NCBI RefSeq assembly: GCF_028023675.1
Contig: NZ_JAQIOZ010000006.1
Coordinates: 1-64,000, forward strand
DNA from: Primorskyibacter aestuariivivens
Lineage (GTDB): Bacteria; Pseudomonadota; Alphaproteobacteria; Rhodobacterales; Rhodobacteraceae
Direction of reading: 5' to 3'
Length of the DNA: 64,000 bases
Part shown: piece by piece, positions 49,918-59,087 of the stretch
Layout: every line of letters begins with the position of its first letter
How positions within the stretch are numbered: position 1 is the stretch's first letter
The notes under the pieces: model-generated
Databases searched by the model: none
Told to the model about the DNA's origin: nothing
The model's input: only the letters and a program-made list of their open reading frames with translations
Made by a program: the position numbers and the translations under genes

Positions 49918-50706
49918 TCACGTCTTGAGCGCGCCCAGCAGTTCAGCATGCAGGACCGGATTGGCGGTGAGTACACCGGCGCTTTTCGGATCGCGTGTGT
50001 TAAAGACCAAATCCTGTCCGGAGGGATCTGTCACCCGCGCGCCCGCCTCGTTGGCGATGAGCGTTCCGGCTGCGATATCCCAGTGCCAGGCCGGGCGCAG
50101 CGTCAGCATCGCATCAAAACGCCCCTGTGCAATCAGGGCCATGCGATAGGCCAGAGACGGGCGATAGGCGCGTTTGACATCCGGCGGCCCGGCCTTCCAC
50201 CGGTCGGGGTGAAAGGAGGGTTTGGGGGCCATGAGCGTCGCGCCGGTGACCTCGGTGCGACCGCCAGTGAGAATGGCGGCACCGTTCAACGTGGCCCCCT
50301 GTCCCAACGCGGCGGCAAAGGTGAGGTCGCGGGCGGGCAGATGTATCACAGCGGCTGTGACCCGCCCCTTATGCGCGATGGCAATGGAATGCGCCCAGGT
50401 CCCTGAGCCTTCGATAAAACTCCGCGTGCCGTCAATCGGGTCGATGATGAACACATGATCGCGGTCCAGCCGCTCGGGCGTGTCGGGTGTTTCCTCGGAC
50501 AGCCAGCCATAATCGGGCCGCGCGCTGCGCAGAATGTCGTGAAAGACATCGTTGACCGCATAGTCCGCTTCGGTCACGGGTCCCTGTCCCGGTTTGTCCC
50601 AGGCACGCGCCGTCGGACCGGAAAAGCCAAGCGCGACCTCTCCGGCCACCTGCGCGGCCCGCAGCAGAAGATCGAGATCGGTTTCCTGCGCCAGAGCACC
50701 CGACAT
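49918..50706 (-). CDS. Inositol monophosphatase family protein (CysQ-like)
   Basis: The 262-residue Mg-dependent phosphatase has the family metal motifs PVTEADYAVNDVF, SEETPDTPERLDRDHVFIIDPIDGTRSFIEG (DPIDGT) and the C-terminal WHWDIAAGTLIANEAGARVTD. 3'(2'),5'-bisphosphate nucleotidase (CysQ) and inositol-1-phosphatase share these; the length and SEE-x-PD pattern lean to CysQ. ATG 50706 lies four bases after the pmbA stop. Confidence 0.85.
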   Translation of the reverse strand: MSGALAQETDLDLLLRAAQVAGEVALGFSGPTARAWDKPGQGPVTEADYAVNDVFHDILRSARPDYGWLSEETPDTPERLDRDHVFIIDPIDGTRSFIEGSGTWAHSIAIAHKGRVTAAVIHLPARDLTFAAALGQGATLNGAAILTGGRTEVTGATLMAPKPSFHPDRWKAGPPDVKRAYRPSLAYRMALIAQGRFDAMLTLRPAWHWDIAAGTLIANEAGARVTDPSGQDLVFNTRDPKSAGVLTANPVLHAELLGALKT

Positions 50707-50710
50707 GATG

Positions 50711-52057
50711 TCAGTTTCCGGCAAGCGACATCCCCTCGATCAGGACAGAAGACACAACACGCGACAGATAGGGGCGCGCATCATTGGCGGGGATCATGCG
50801 CGCGAACATGTCGCGCAGATTGCCGGCGATGGTGATCTCGTTCACCGCATGGGTGATTTCGCCATTTTCGACCCAGAGGCCCGCAGCCCCCCGGGAATAA
50901 TCGCCCGTGTTGGGGTTGATCGTCGAGCCGATCATCGAGGTCACGATCAGCCCCGTGCCCATGGCCGCGATCAGGTCGTCACGGCTTTGGTCGCCCTGCG
51001 TCAGTTCAATGTTCCAGTTGGAGGGCGAGGGCGGGGCCGATGTGCCGCGTGCGGCGTTGCCGGTCGGGGGCATGCCCAGCTTGCGCGCTGTGGCAAGGTC
51101 CAGCGTCCAGCCCGTCAGCACGCCGTTTTCCACAATGGCGCGGCGGGCGGTGGGCAGGCCCTCGGCATCAAACGGCCGTGACGCCGTTGCGCGGGGGCGA
51201 TGCGGATCCTCGATCACGCTCAGCGTGTCGGGCAGGATCTGTTTGCCCAGATCGTCGCGCAGGAACGACGCACCGCGGGCAATGGCGGTGCCGGAAATCG
51301 CGGACAGGAGATGACCGATCAACGATGACGAGATGCGTTCATCAAACAGAACGGGATAAGTGCCGGTGGGCGGTTTGCTGGGGTTCAGCCGTTCAACGGC
51401 GCGCTCCCCCGCTATGCGGCCAATCTCTTCGGCACTGCGCAGATCGGCGGCAAAAACCCGGCTGTCGCCGTCATAGTCGCGCTCCATATGCAAGCCTTCG
51501 CCAGCAATCGCCACGCAGGACAGCGAGGACCCGGTGCGGGCATATCCGGCGGAAAAGCCATTTGTGGCGGCCATATGGACCTGCCGCGCGGAATAGGCGG
51601 CTGAGGTGGCCTGAACCTGGCTGACGCCCGACACAGCCTGGGCCGCGGCTTCGGCCCGTTCGGCCAGCACCTGAAGATACGCCGGGTCGGGTTCATCCGC
51701 AGGATCGGCCATCTCAAGCGCCGATGGGGACAGGTCCTTCGCCAGTTGCTCCGGATCGGCCAGTCCTACATAGGGATCGTCAGGCGCTTCGCGCGCCATG
51801 GCGACGGCGCGTTCGGCCATGGCTGTCATGGTTTCGGGCCTTGTGTCGGAGGCTGAGACATTGGCCTGACGCTGACCCACCAGAACGCGAAGGCCGATAT
51901 CGGTTCCTTCGGCGCGTTCAGCCTGCTCCAATGCGCCTGCCCGAACATCCACCGTGACCGATGTACCCTGAAGGGCGATGGCATCGGCACTGTCGGCACC
52001 GGCTTTGCGGGCGGCGTCCAGAAGCGCGTGGGTCAGGGTGTCGAGCGATTGCGTCAT
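50711..52057 (-). CDS. pmbA: TldE/PmbA family metalloprotease-related protein
   Basis: The 448-residue protein is the TldE (PmbA) partner of the TldD-TldE protease, which degrades unfolded peptides and matures some RiPPs. Landmarks are GTDIGLRVLVGQRQANVSASDT, the SYSARQ- and ANGFSAGYARTGSSLS-type strands, SGTAIARGASFLRDDLGKQILPD and the final NPNTGDYSRGAAGLWVENGEITHAVNEITIAGNLRDM. TldD is not in the window. Confidence 0.93.
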   Translation of the reverse strand: MTQSLDTLTHALLDAARKAGADSADAIALQGTSVTVDVRAGALEQAERAEGTDIGLRVLVGQRQANVSASDTRPETMTAMAERAVAMAREAPDDPYVGLADPEQLAKDLSPSALEMADPADEPDPAYLQVLAERAEAAAQAVSGVSQVQATSAAYSARQVHMAATNGFSAGYARTGSSLSCVAIAGEGLHMERDYDGDSRVFAADLRSAEEIGRIAGERAVERLNPSKPPTGTYPVLFDERISSSLIGHLLSAISGTAIARGASFLRDDLGKQILPDTLSVIEDPHRPRATASRPFDAEGLPTARRAIVENGVLTGWTLDLATARKLGMPPTGNAARGTSAPPSPSNWNIELTQGDQSRDDLIAAMGTGLIVTSMIGSTINPNTGDYSRGAAGLWVENGEITHAVNEITIAGNLRDMFARMIPANDARPYLSRVVSSVLIEGMSLAGN

Positions 52058-52135
52058 TTGAAACCTTTCATGTCGCGCATGACCTAGGGCCGCGAAGGGC
52101 GTTGCGCAAGCTTGGCGCGGTACGTGCGGATCCTG

Positions 52136-52744
52136 CTATCGGCAAAGTTCCTTGATCCCTTGGGCAATCTCGGGCGTCGCGGCAAGCGTGTCGGTGGCCA
52201 GCGTGCGCGCCTCTTCCATGAGTGCGTCCCCCTCGACAATGCGCTCCACCAGACCAAAGCGCAAAGCCTCGTCCGCCGTCAGTTTGGCCCCGCCCATCAG
52301 GATCAACCGCGCCCGCGCCGGTCCGACCAACGCGGTCAGCCGCCCGGGATCGGACGGTTGCGGCAGAAAGCCCAGCTTCATCACCGGGTAGAAGAACTTG
52401 GCCCCCGGGACGCAGATCCGCAGATCACAGGCCAGCGCCATGCCGAACGCGCCCCCCGCCAGTGTGCCATTGAGCGCCGCGATGGTCAGGCAGGGCAGGG
52501 CGGCAATCGCCCCGGACAGCCGTTCCCAGACATCGGATTTCGCCAAACCCGCTTTTGCAGCCTCAAGATCAGCACCGGCGGAAAAAACCTTGCCGGTGCC
52601 GGTCAGGATCAGCGCACGCGCGTCCTGTGCCTCGGTGGCGATGCGGGTGAGCTCTTCCAGCATTTCCAGCGTCAGGGAGTTGGCCTTGTCCGGTCGGTTC
52701 AGGGTTACCGTCCAAAGCCCGTCTTCGCGTGTCAGTTCAATCAT
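52136..52744 (-). CDS. Enoyl-CoA hydratase/isomerase family protein, short
   Basis: The 202-residue crotonase-fold protein shows LNRPDKANSLTLEMLEEL, the oxyanion-hole segment VFSAGADLEA, and LNGTLAGGAFGMALACDLRICVPGAKFFYPVMKLGF. The usual acid/base glutamates are not obvious, and the C-terminal trimerisation helices are shorter than in typical hydratases of about 255 residues, so the reaction is uncertain. ATG 52744 overlaps the SDR stop (ATGA), which makes a two-gene unit. Confidence 0.85.
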   Translation of the reverse strand: MIELTREDGLWTVTLNRPDKANSLTLEMLEELTRIATEAQDARALILTGTGKVFSAGADLEAAKAGLAKSDVWERLSGAIAALPCLTIAALNGTLAGGAFGMALACDLRICVPGAKFFYPVMKLGFLPQPSDPGRLTALVGPARARLILMGGAKLTADEALRFGLVERIVEGDALMEEARTLATDTLAATPEIAQGIKELCR

Positions 52745-53493
52745 TCTGTCAGTCCCAGTTCGCGCCGCCAGTTCTCATCACGTAGCGACAATTCAGTTCC
52801 AAGATGCGCATCCGCCGCCTCGGAACACATCCACAAAAGCGCCTTGGCGGGCCAGTCGGGCGGAATGTGATCGGACCATTCCAGCTTGCTCACCGGGTTG
52901 ATGCCGGACGCCTTGATCTCGCGCTGCATCTGTGTGGCGACGGTTCCGGGAGACAGGCCCAGCGCGCGAATGCCATGGGCGCGCCCCTCCTTGTCCGCGC
53001 AGCGGGTCAGCATGGCCGCACCCGCCTTGGCCGCGCAATAGTGGCTCCAGGCCTCGACCGGGCCGTTGGCAGCGCCCGACGATATGGACAGGATGGTGCC
53101 GCCGCCTGCCTCGATCATCACCGGCATGGCCGCGCGCATGCCGTTGTAGACGCCCTTGAGGTTGATATCGATCGTATGGCCCCAGCTTTCGGGGTCGGAA
53201 TTGGCCAGAAGGGAAATCGGCTCGATCACGCCTGCGTTGTTGATCAGCACATCCAGCCGCCCGAATGTCTTGAGCGCGGCCTGCACGGCGGCGTCGACCT
53301 CCCAGTAGCGGCTGACATCGCAGGGCACGGCCAGCGCGGAGCGCCCGATTTCACCGGCCAGATCGGCAACCGCCTCTTCCGAGCGCGCGACAAGCACGAC
53401 ATTTGCCCCCGCAGCGACGAATTCCCGCGCGGCCGACGCGCCAATCCCCCGGCTTGCGCCGGTGATCATTACGCATTTTCCGTTCATATCCAT
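52741..53493 (-). CDS. Short-chain dehydrogenase/reductase
   Basis: The 250-residue classical SDR starts MDMNGKCVMITGASRGIGASAAREF at ATG 53493 (GGAGG seven bases upstream). It has TGASRGIG (NAD(P) binding), NNAG in LDVLINNAGVIEP, a serine in ILSISSGAANG and a YCAAK catalytic motif (HYCAAKAGAA). It is coupled to the crotonase-like gene, so an acyl-CoA or 3-hydroxy substrate is plausible but unproven. Confidence 0.92.
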   Translation of the reverse strand: MDMNGKCVMITGASRGIGASAAREFVAAGANVVLVARSEEAVADLAGEIGRSALAVPCDVSRYWEVDAAVQAALKTFGRLDVLINNAGVIEPISLLANSDPESWGHTIDINLKGVYNGMRAAMPVMIEAGGGTILSISSGAANGPVEAWSHYCAAKAGAAMLTRCADKEGRAHGIRALGLSPGTVATQMQREIKASGINPVSKLEWSDHIPPDWPAKALLWMCSEAADAHLGTELSLRDENWRRELGLTE

Positions 53494-53668
53494 GGTTTTG
53501 CCTCCGCAATCCCGAACCACCCGAATGGGAACAAGAGGTTTGGTAACGGCTTGGACGATGCGCGTCCAGAAGGGGAGGTCATGAATACCACACCATTGCG
53601 ACCCTTGACGTTGCTCGAGGGGCGAGGGAAGCTGAGTTCAGGACTTTAGACAGAAAGGCGCATTTCAG

Positions 53669-55186
53669 ATGACCTCTTGCAGAGCACTCACGACGACAAC
53701 AGCCCTCGCCACACTCATGATGGCGCAATCCGCCGTGGCCGATGTCACGCCAGCCGAAGTTTGGGCGGACTTCAAAGGCTATATGGAAGGGTATGGCTAC
53801 GCGGTTTCGGCAACCGAAACCGATACCGGCGATACGCTGACCGTGACCGACATCACCATGACCGTTCCGCTGCCCGAGGAAGAGGGCACGATGACCATGA
53901 CAATGTCGGAAATGGTCTTTGCTGCCGATGGTGGCGCGGTGGATGTCTCCTGGCCCGCGGAGATGCCGGTCGCACTCAATATCGAAGCGGATGGCGAGAC
54001 GGTCGATATCGGCCTGCTCTACAAATCGGATGGGCACCAGATGACCGTGTCTGGCGATCCGAACGCCACGCAGTGGGATTTTTCGGCGGCCTCGCTTGCG
54101 GTTGCGCTGGATGGGATCACCGTCGAAGGCGAGACGCTTGGCCCAGATGTGGCGCGGGGGGAGGTCGTGTTGGGCGATGTTGCCTCGACCACATCCATGG
54201 CCACCGACGAGATGCGCAATTTCGAGCAGTCGATGACAATCGGCGCGCTCACCTATGACATCGCGGCGCAAGACCCGGACAATGCGGAAAGCAATCTTTT
54301 GATGAAAGGCTCCATGGCCGGGGTCAACTACGGCGGTTCTGGCGCGTTGCCGATGGAGTTCGACCCCGAAGACCCGGCGGCAATTTTCCAGGGCGGTTTT
54401 GCTGTAAACGGCACGTTTTCCTTTGAAAGTGGCGAAAGCCAGCTCAACTTTGTCGACCGCAGCGATGCGTTTTCCTATCAATCTTCCTCGGCCGGGGGGG
54501 AGGGCGCTGTAACCATGGACGCCAAGGCCTGGGGCTATGATTACCTCATGCGCAATCTGGACCTGCAATTGTCCGGATCGGAAATCCCCTTCCCGGTGGC
54601 GCTCAAGGCGGCGGAATTCGGCGGCGCGGTGTTGGTTCCTGTGGGCAAGACGGAGGATGCGCAAGACGTGGCGCTTGGTCTGAACCTGACCGATTTCGAA
54701 ATGAATGACATCATCTGGCAGATCTTTGATCCCGGTGCCCAACTGGCACGCGATCCGGCGACGATCAAAGTGGACCTGACGGGTAAAGCCAAGATGCTGT
54801 TTGACCTGTTTGACCCGGAACAGGCAGAGATGATGGCCCGTGCCGATATGCCTGCCGAGGTTTACGAGCTGACGCTGAACAACCTTATGGTCAAGGCGGT
54901 TGGCGCGATGCTGACCGGCAGTGGTGCCTTTACCTTTGACAATTCCGATCTGGAGACATTTGGCGGCATGCCCAAGCCGACGGGCGAAATCAACGCGGAA
55001 CTGACCGGGGCGAACGCCCTGATCGACAAGCTGATCGCCATGGGGCTGCTGCCGGAAGAAGAGGCGATGGGCTTCCGCATGATGATGTCGATGTTTGCCG
55101 TACCTGCGGGCGACGATGTGCTGACATCCAAGATCGAGATCAACGAACAGGGGCACGTGCTGGCGAACGGACAACGCATCCAGTAA
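53669..55186 (+). CDS. DUF2125 periplasmic protein
   Basis: The 505-residue protein has a signal peptide (MTSCRALTTTTALATLMMAQ, cleavage after SAVA) and a long acidic, strand-rich mature part with regular DxTV/ALNIE-type strands. It matches the DUF2125 family seen mainly in Rhodobacterales. The function is unknown; an envelope scaffold or AsmA-like lipid-contact role could be imagined from the strand-rich build, but nothing here proves it. It is monocistronic and ends at a terminator. Confidence 0.85.
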   Translation: MTSCRALTTTTALATLMMAQSAVADVTPAEVWADFKGYMEGYGYAVSATETDTGDTLTVTDITMTVPLPEEEGTMTMTMSEMVFAADGGAVDVSWPAEMPVALNIEADGETVDIGLLYKSDGHQMTVSGDPNATQWDFSAASLAVALDGITVEGETLGPDVARGEVVLGDVASTTSMATDEMRNFEQSMTIGALTYDIAAQDPDNAESNLLMKGSMAGVNYGGSGALPMEFDPEDPAAIFQGGFAVNGTFSFESGESQLNFVDRSDAFSYQSSSAGGEGAVTMDAKAWGYDYLMRNLDLQLSGSEIPFPVALKAAEFGGAVLVPVGKTEDAQDVALGLNLTDFEMNDIIWQIFDPGAQLARDPATIKVDLTGKAKMLFDLFDPEQAEMMARADMPAEVYELTLNNLMVKAVGAMLTGSGAFTFDNSDLETFGGMPKPTGEINAELTGANALIDKLIAMGLLPEEEAMGFRMMMSMFAVPAGDDVLTSKIEINEQGHVLANGQRIQ

Positions 55187-55211
55187 CCGGCGATTATATG
55201 ACATGAGACGG

Positions 55212-55241
55212 GGCGGGCCTTTGGGTCCGCCTTGTTCTTTC
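55212..55241 (+). terminator. Rho-independent terminator after the DUF2125 gene
   Basis: GGCGGGCC and GGTCCGCC form a stem (one G:T pair) around TTTG, followed by TTGTTCTTT. It lies 25 bases after the stop codon. Confidence 0.78.
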
Positions 55242-55347
55242 CGGGTCTTGGCGTTTCCCGGCCTGATTTGGACACCACGCGCTGCCTGTCGCCTTCGGCT
55301 CCAACGCTAATACTCCCCCAAGCGGGTCTGTGTTTTCTGGAAACGCT

Positions 55348-55998
55348 TTAAGCGTTGAAATATCCCGCCATTGCCCGATCCATGCGTTGCTCCAGTTCTG
55401 CGCTTGCGCCCTCGCCGCGGGAGATAGCCGTAACAGTGAGGGCGCGGCATATGGCAAGCATGTCTTCTGCGATGGTTTCCGGGGCGTCCACGTAATTCAG
55501 CGCGAGAACATCCACCAATTGCGCCGTAATTCGCGTGCGCATCAGGGTGATTTCCGGGGTGTTCCCAAACTCGGCAGCCACGCGCTCAAGCGCCTGTGTC
55601 CGTCCCGGCCGTCGCAAGAGCTCTCTCTGGCTGGCACGGGCCAGAGCCTGGAGCGTCTGCAACAGGTCTCCTCCCGTCTCTCCTGCCGATGCGTCGACAC
55701 CTATATCGACCAGAGCGGCCTCCATGTCATCGACGATGGATTGATACATGTCACCGATCAGCGTGACCAAGATCGCGTGCTTGTTCGGAAAATACTGATA
55801 GAGCGCCCCGATCGACACACCTGCTCGGGCTGCGACGCGATTGGTGTTCAGGGCCTCTTGCCCGTCCTTGGAAAGAATGTCCGACGCGGCTTTCAGGATC
55901 GCGTCGCGCGTGGCCTTGCTGCGCGCCTGTATCGGTTTTTTCCTGAGTTGGGTTGCTTGTGGGCGGGGCATGGGATCCTCTGGAGCGGTATCGTTCAA
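55348..55998 (-). CDS. TetR family transcriptional regulator
   Basis: The 216-residue protein has the TetR DNA-binding domain RDAILKAASDILSKDGQEALNTNRVAARAGVSIGALYQYFPNKHAILVTLIGD (residues 31-83) and an all-helical ligand/dimer domain. It has no adjacent divergent target gene, so its regulon cannot be guessed. Confidence 0.9.
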   Translation of the reverse strand: MNDTAPEDPMPRPQATQLRKKPIQARSKATRDAILKAASDILSKDGQEALNTNRVAARAGVSIGALYQYFPNKHAILVTLIGDMYQSIVDDMEAALVDIGVDASAGETGGDLLQTLQALARASQRELLRRPGRTQALERVAAEFGNTPEITLMRTRITAQLVDVLALNYVDAPETIAEDMLAICRALTVTAISRGEGASAELEQRMDRAMAGYFNA

Positions 55999-56059
55999 GG
56001 ATGTCCCTCAGCATGTGTCAAAGGCAAGAGGATCGAGCGTGGTAGATGGGCGCAGCGTT

Positions 56060-56368
56060 TCAGCGTTTGCGCCGCCCTCCGGCAGAGCGCGAGTGGAAAT
56101 CGGCCGGGCGTTTGGACACCCAGCGAATGAATTTGGCGAGCCTCGGATGCCTACGCAGTGCTTCGGGCGTATTGAAGTCGCGGGCCAGTTCTGCCTCGGT
56201 CAGGGTTGCGTGGATTTCATTGTGACATATCTGATGCAACAATACCGTCGGCCCGCCCTTGCCGCCTTTGAGCTTGGGGATGAGATGATGCAAGGATTGT
56301 TTGGAATGCGGCGGAATCGGGCGTCCGCAAAGTGGGCAAATCGGGTGGTTTGTGTCTGCTGCGCACAT
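56060..56368 (-). CDS. HNH endonuclease family protein
   Basis: The 102-residue protein from ATG 56368 has the zinc/HNH architecture CPLCGRPIPPHSKQSLHHLIPKLKGGKGGPTVLLHQICHNEIHA, with paired Cys at the start, HH, then H-x3-H at the end. The C-terminal part is ARDFNTPEALRRHPRLAKFIRWVSKRPADF. The frame extends 50 codons upstream toward lacI but without family likeness. Small stand-alone HNH proteins of this kind are widespread; the target is unknown. The final SAGGRRKR is basic and may bind nucleic acid. Confidence 0.82.
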   Translation of the reverse strand: MCAADTNHPICPLCGRPIPPHSKQSLHHLIPKLKGGKGGPTVLLHQICHNEIHATLTEAELARDFNTPEALRRHPRLAKFIRWVSKRPADFHSRSAGGRRKR

Positions 56369-56439
56369 CTGATTGAACGGTAGGCGGTTTTGTGGAGCGT
56401 TCAAGGAGTGAAGCAGAATTTCGCAAGGCAATATTGATT

Positions 56440-56454
56440 TTTTACGCGCGATAA
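56440..56454. promoter_or_regulatory. LacI-type operator half/imperfect site upstream of the repressor
   Basis: TTTTACGCGCGATAA matches the left part of the perfect palindrome found before smoE. It lies 63 bases before the lacI start and suggests autoregulation. Confidence 0.55.
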
Positions 56455-56516
56455 GAAATTCTGAGAGTAGGACGAATGACGATAACACCCGCTTGGGTGT
56501 CAACTGGAAGAGAGAC

Positions 56517-57548
56517 ATGGGTCAGGTGAAGATCAGGAATATGGAGGAGTTCGCCGCGTTGAGCGGGATTTCCCGACCGACCGTGTCGAAGTATTTTCAC
56601 GACCCGGACTCTGTCCGTTCGTCCACGCGCAAGCGGATCGAAGAAGCGCTTGAGCAATATGACTACCGCCCGAATGTCTACGCGGTAAACCAGAACCGCA
56701 AGCTGACCAAGACAATCGGGATTGTCGTGCCCTATCTCGCAGACCCGTTCTTTGCCGAGATCGCACGCAATATCGAGCAGCGCTGCATTGATGCCGGCTA
56801 CCAGCCGTCGCTGTTCAGTTCGCATGGCAGCCAGGCGCATGAAAACGATATCCTTGACGGGCTGCGCGCGCTCAAACCCGCCGGGGTCTTGCTGGCGCCG
56901 CTTGGCCGGGCATCAGACCGCAAGCATATCGAACAATTCTGCGCCGATGTGCCGACCGTCCTGTTCGATTCGTATCTGGAGGGAATTGGCGAAGCGTTTG
57001 TCGGATCGGACAATTTCAGCTTTGTGCAGCAAAGTGTTGAGTATCTCTGCCGAACAGGTGAGGCGCCGTTTCTGTTTGAGATGCGCACCCCGGCGAACCC
57101 CAATGCGAACAAACGGCGCAATGCGTATCTGGAGGTCATGCAGCAACTGGGCCAGGAGCCGCATGTGGTCAAGATCGATGGCGAAGGCTGGGCGTTCGAA
57201 GAAATTGGACGGCGAGGTGCCCATCAACTTTTCGAAGAAAAAGCGCTGCCGACAAACACCATTCTGTGCAGCAATGACCGTTTGGCGATCGGTTTGCTGT
57301 CGGCCTGCTATGAGCGTGGATTGCGCGTAGGTCGCGGAGAAGGCTGCGCGCTTCGCGTAGCGAGCCACGACGATCATCCGTTCTCTCAATTCACTTGCCC
57401 GGCGCTTACCACCGTCGCGCATGACTACGATTCGGTGTCGAGTCGCAGTGTGGAAACATTGTTCGAGGTGATTGAAAACGACGGCAAGCTGCCTGAGCGG
57501 ACCGAGACGCTTTTCCCTGCACGCCTTGTTTTGCGGGCATCCGCATAA
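56517..57548 (+). CDS. LacI family repressor of the polyol operon
   Basis: The 343-residue regulator has the LacI headpiece (MEEFAALSGISRPTVSKYFHDPDSVRSSTRKRIEEALEQYDYRPN, residues 9-53) and a periplasmic-binding-like core (TIGIVVPYLADPFFAEIARNIE..., LCSNDRLAIGLLSACYERGLRVG). It lies just upstream of and co-directional with smoE. Matching TTTTACGCGCG sites before both genes make it the likely polyol-responsive repressor. ATG 56517 is used; the frame opens eight codons earlier. Confidence 0.9.
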   Translation: MGQVKIRNMEEFAALSGISRPTVSKYFHDPDSVRSSTRKRIEEALEQYDYRPNVYAVNQNRKLTKTIGIVVPYLADPFFAEIARNIEQRCIDAGYQPSLFSSHGSQAHENDILDGLRALKPAGVLLAPLGRASDRKHIEQFCADVPTVLFDSYLEGIGEAFVGSDNFSFVQQSVEYLCRTGEAPFLFEMRTPANPNANKRRNAYLEVMQQLGQEPHVVKIDGEGWAFEEIGRRGAHQLFEEKALPTNTILCSNDRLAIGLLSACYERGLRVGRGEGCALRVASHDDHPFSQFTCPALTTVAHDYDSVSSRSVETLFEVIENDGKLPERTETLFPARLVLRASA

Positions 57549-57549
57549 A

Positions 57550-57601
57550 TTTTACGCGCGTAAAAATTTAAATTGACACGAGGTAAGCGGCTCGGTTAGC
57601 T
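57550..57601 (+). promoter_or_regulatory. Operator and promoter of the smo polyol operon
   Basis: A perfect 16-bp palindrome TTTTACGCGCGTAAAA (57550-57565) is followed by TTGACA (57573-57578), a 17-base spacer and a weak TTAGCT (57596-57601). CG-centred palindromes of this type are typical LacI-family operators. smoE starts 37 bases later with a GGGAGG ribosome-binding site. Confidence 0.7.
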
Positions 57602-57638
57602 TGCTCGAGGTTACTCATCCATCACAGGGAGGAATAGG

Positions 57639-58955
57639 ATGACTATGAAGCACGTACTTGGTGCCACAACGGCGCTCACGCTTGGTGCAACGGCAGTCTT
57701 TGCCGACAGCCATGCGAAGACCATCACGATCGCCACCGTGAATAACGGCGACATGATCCGTATGCAGGGCTATACCGACAATTTCACCGAAGCCACGGGC
57801 ATCAATGTCGAGTGGGTGACGCTGGAAGAAAACGTGCTCCGTCAGCGTGTGACTACCGACATCACCACCAAAGGCGGCCAGTTCGACATCATGACCATCG
57901 GCATGTACGAAACCCCGATCTGGGGCTCGAACGGCTGGCTGGTGCCGCTGAACGGTCTGTCGGCGGAATATGACGTGGATGACATTCTGCCCGCGATGCG
58001 CGGCGGTCTGTCCCATGACGGAACGCTTTATGCGGCGCCCTTCTACGGCGAAAGCTCCATGGTCATGTATCGCACTGACCTGATGGAGAAGGCCGGTCTT
58101 GAAATGCCCTCCGATCCGACCTGGCAGTTCATCCGCGAAGCCGCGGCCGCCATGGACGATCCGGAAAACGACATCAATGGCATCTGCCTGCGTGGTAAAG
58201 CGGGCTGGGGCGAAGGCGGTGCCTTCATCACCGTCACCGGCAACTCCTTTGGTGCGCGCTGGTTCGACGAAGAGTGGAATGCCCAGTTCGACCAGCCGCA
58301 GTGGAAAGCCGCGCTGGAGTTCTACGTCAACCTGATGAATGACTACGGCCCCGAGGGTTATGCCACCAACGGCTTCAACGAAAACCTGTCGCTGTTCCAG
58401 CAAGGCAAATGCGGCATGTGGATCGACGCGACCGTTGCGGCGTCCTTCGTGACCAACCCCAACGATTCCACCGTTGCAGACAGCGTTGGCTTTGCGCTTG
58501 CACCGAACTCTGAGGGTGTTGAAAAGCGTGCCAACTGGCTCTGGGCATGGGCTCTGGCCATTCCGGCAGGCACCCAGCAGGAAGCCGAAGCCAAGCAGTT
58601 CATCGAATGGGCCACCTCCAAGGACTATATCGAACTGGTTGCTGAGAACGAAGGCTGGGCTAACGTGCCTCCGGGTGCGCGCACCTCGCTCTATGAGAAC
58701 CCTGAATATATCAAGGTTCCGTTCGCACAGATGACGCTGGACTCGATCAACGCGGCTGATCCGACCGATCCGACCGTTGATCCGGTGCCTTATGTCGGTA
58801 TCCAGTTTGTCGCGATCCCGGAATTCGCGGGTATGGCCACCGAAGTGAGCCAGGAGTTCTCGGCTGCCTATGCCGGTCAGCAATCTGTCGACGAAGCGCT
58901 TGAGAAAGCGCAGGCGATTGCCAACGAAGTCATGGAAGCCGCAGGCTACAAGTAA
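57639..58955 (+). CDS. smoE: Polyol ABC transporter periplasmic binding protein (SmoE)
   Basis: SmoE binds sorbitol/mannitol-type polyols in the periplasm. The 438-residue protein has a signal peptide (MTMKHVLGATTALTLGATAVFADSH) and the extracellular solute-binding family 1 fold: ITIATVNNGDMIRMQGYTDNFTEATGINVEWVTLEENVLRQRVTTDI, YAAPFYGESSMVMYRTDLMEKAG, FQQGKCGMWIDATVAAS and WLWAWALAIPAGT. The identification as SmoE rests on the order smoE-F-G-K-S-mtlK. A strong hairpin follows the stop. Confidence 0.92.
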   Translation: MTMKHVLGATTALTLGATAVFADSHAKTITIATVNNGDMIRMQGYTDNFTEATGINVEWVTLEENVLRQRVTTDITTKGGQFDIMTIGMYETPIWGSNGWLVPLNGLSAEYDVDDILPAMRGGLSHDGTLYAAPFYGESSMVMYRTDLMEKAGLEMPSDPTWQFIREAAAAMDDPENDINGICLRGKAGWGEGGAFITVTGNSFGARWFDEEWNAQFDQPQWKAALEFYVNLMNDYGPEGYATNGFNENLSLFQQGKCGMWIDATVAASFVTNPNDSTVADSVGFALAPNSEGVEKRANWLWAWALAIPAGTQQEAEAKQFIEWATSKDYIELVAENEGWANVPPGARTSLYENPEYIKVPFAQMTLDSINAADPTDPTVDPVPYVGIQFVAIPEFAGMATEVSQEFSAAYAGQQSVDEALEKAQAIANEVMEAAGYK

Positions 58956-58974
58956 GCCGCAGCTTCTACTCCCT

Positions 58975-59004
58975 CCCGGGGGCGGCCTTGACGCCGCCCC
59001 CGGG
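58975..59004 (+). promoter_or_regulatory. Intercistronic hairpin after smoE
   Basis: CCCGGGGGCGGC (58975-58986) and its exact complement (58993-59004) enclose CTTGAC, with no T-run after them. Such hairpins behind binding-protein genes protect the upstream mRNA from 3' decay and lower read-through, which gives more SmoE than permease. Confidence 0.7.
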
Positions 59005-59087
59005 GTCTCAAAACACTTCAACATCGTTAAAGTCGAGCAAGATGGTCCCGCATGTCCGTGGTCCGTCAACCGAGGAGATGCACCCAA

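Noticed and set aside
53579-55204. 541-codon minus frame opposite the DUF2125 gene
   Set aside because: Antisense shadow; the + strand product has a signal peptide and terminator.
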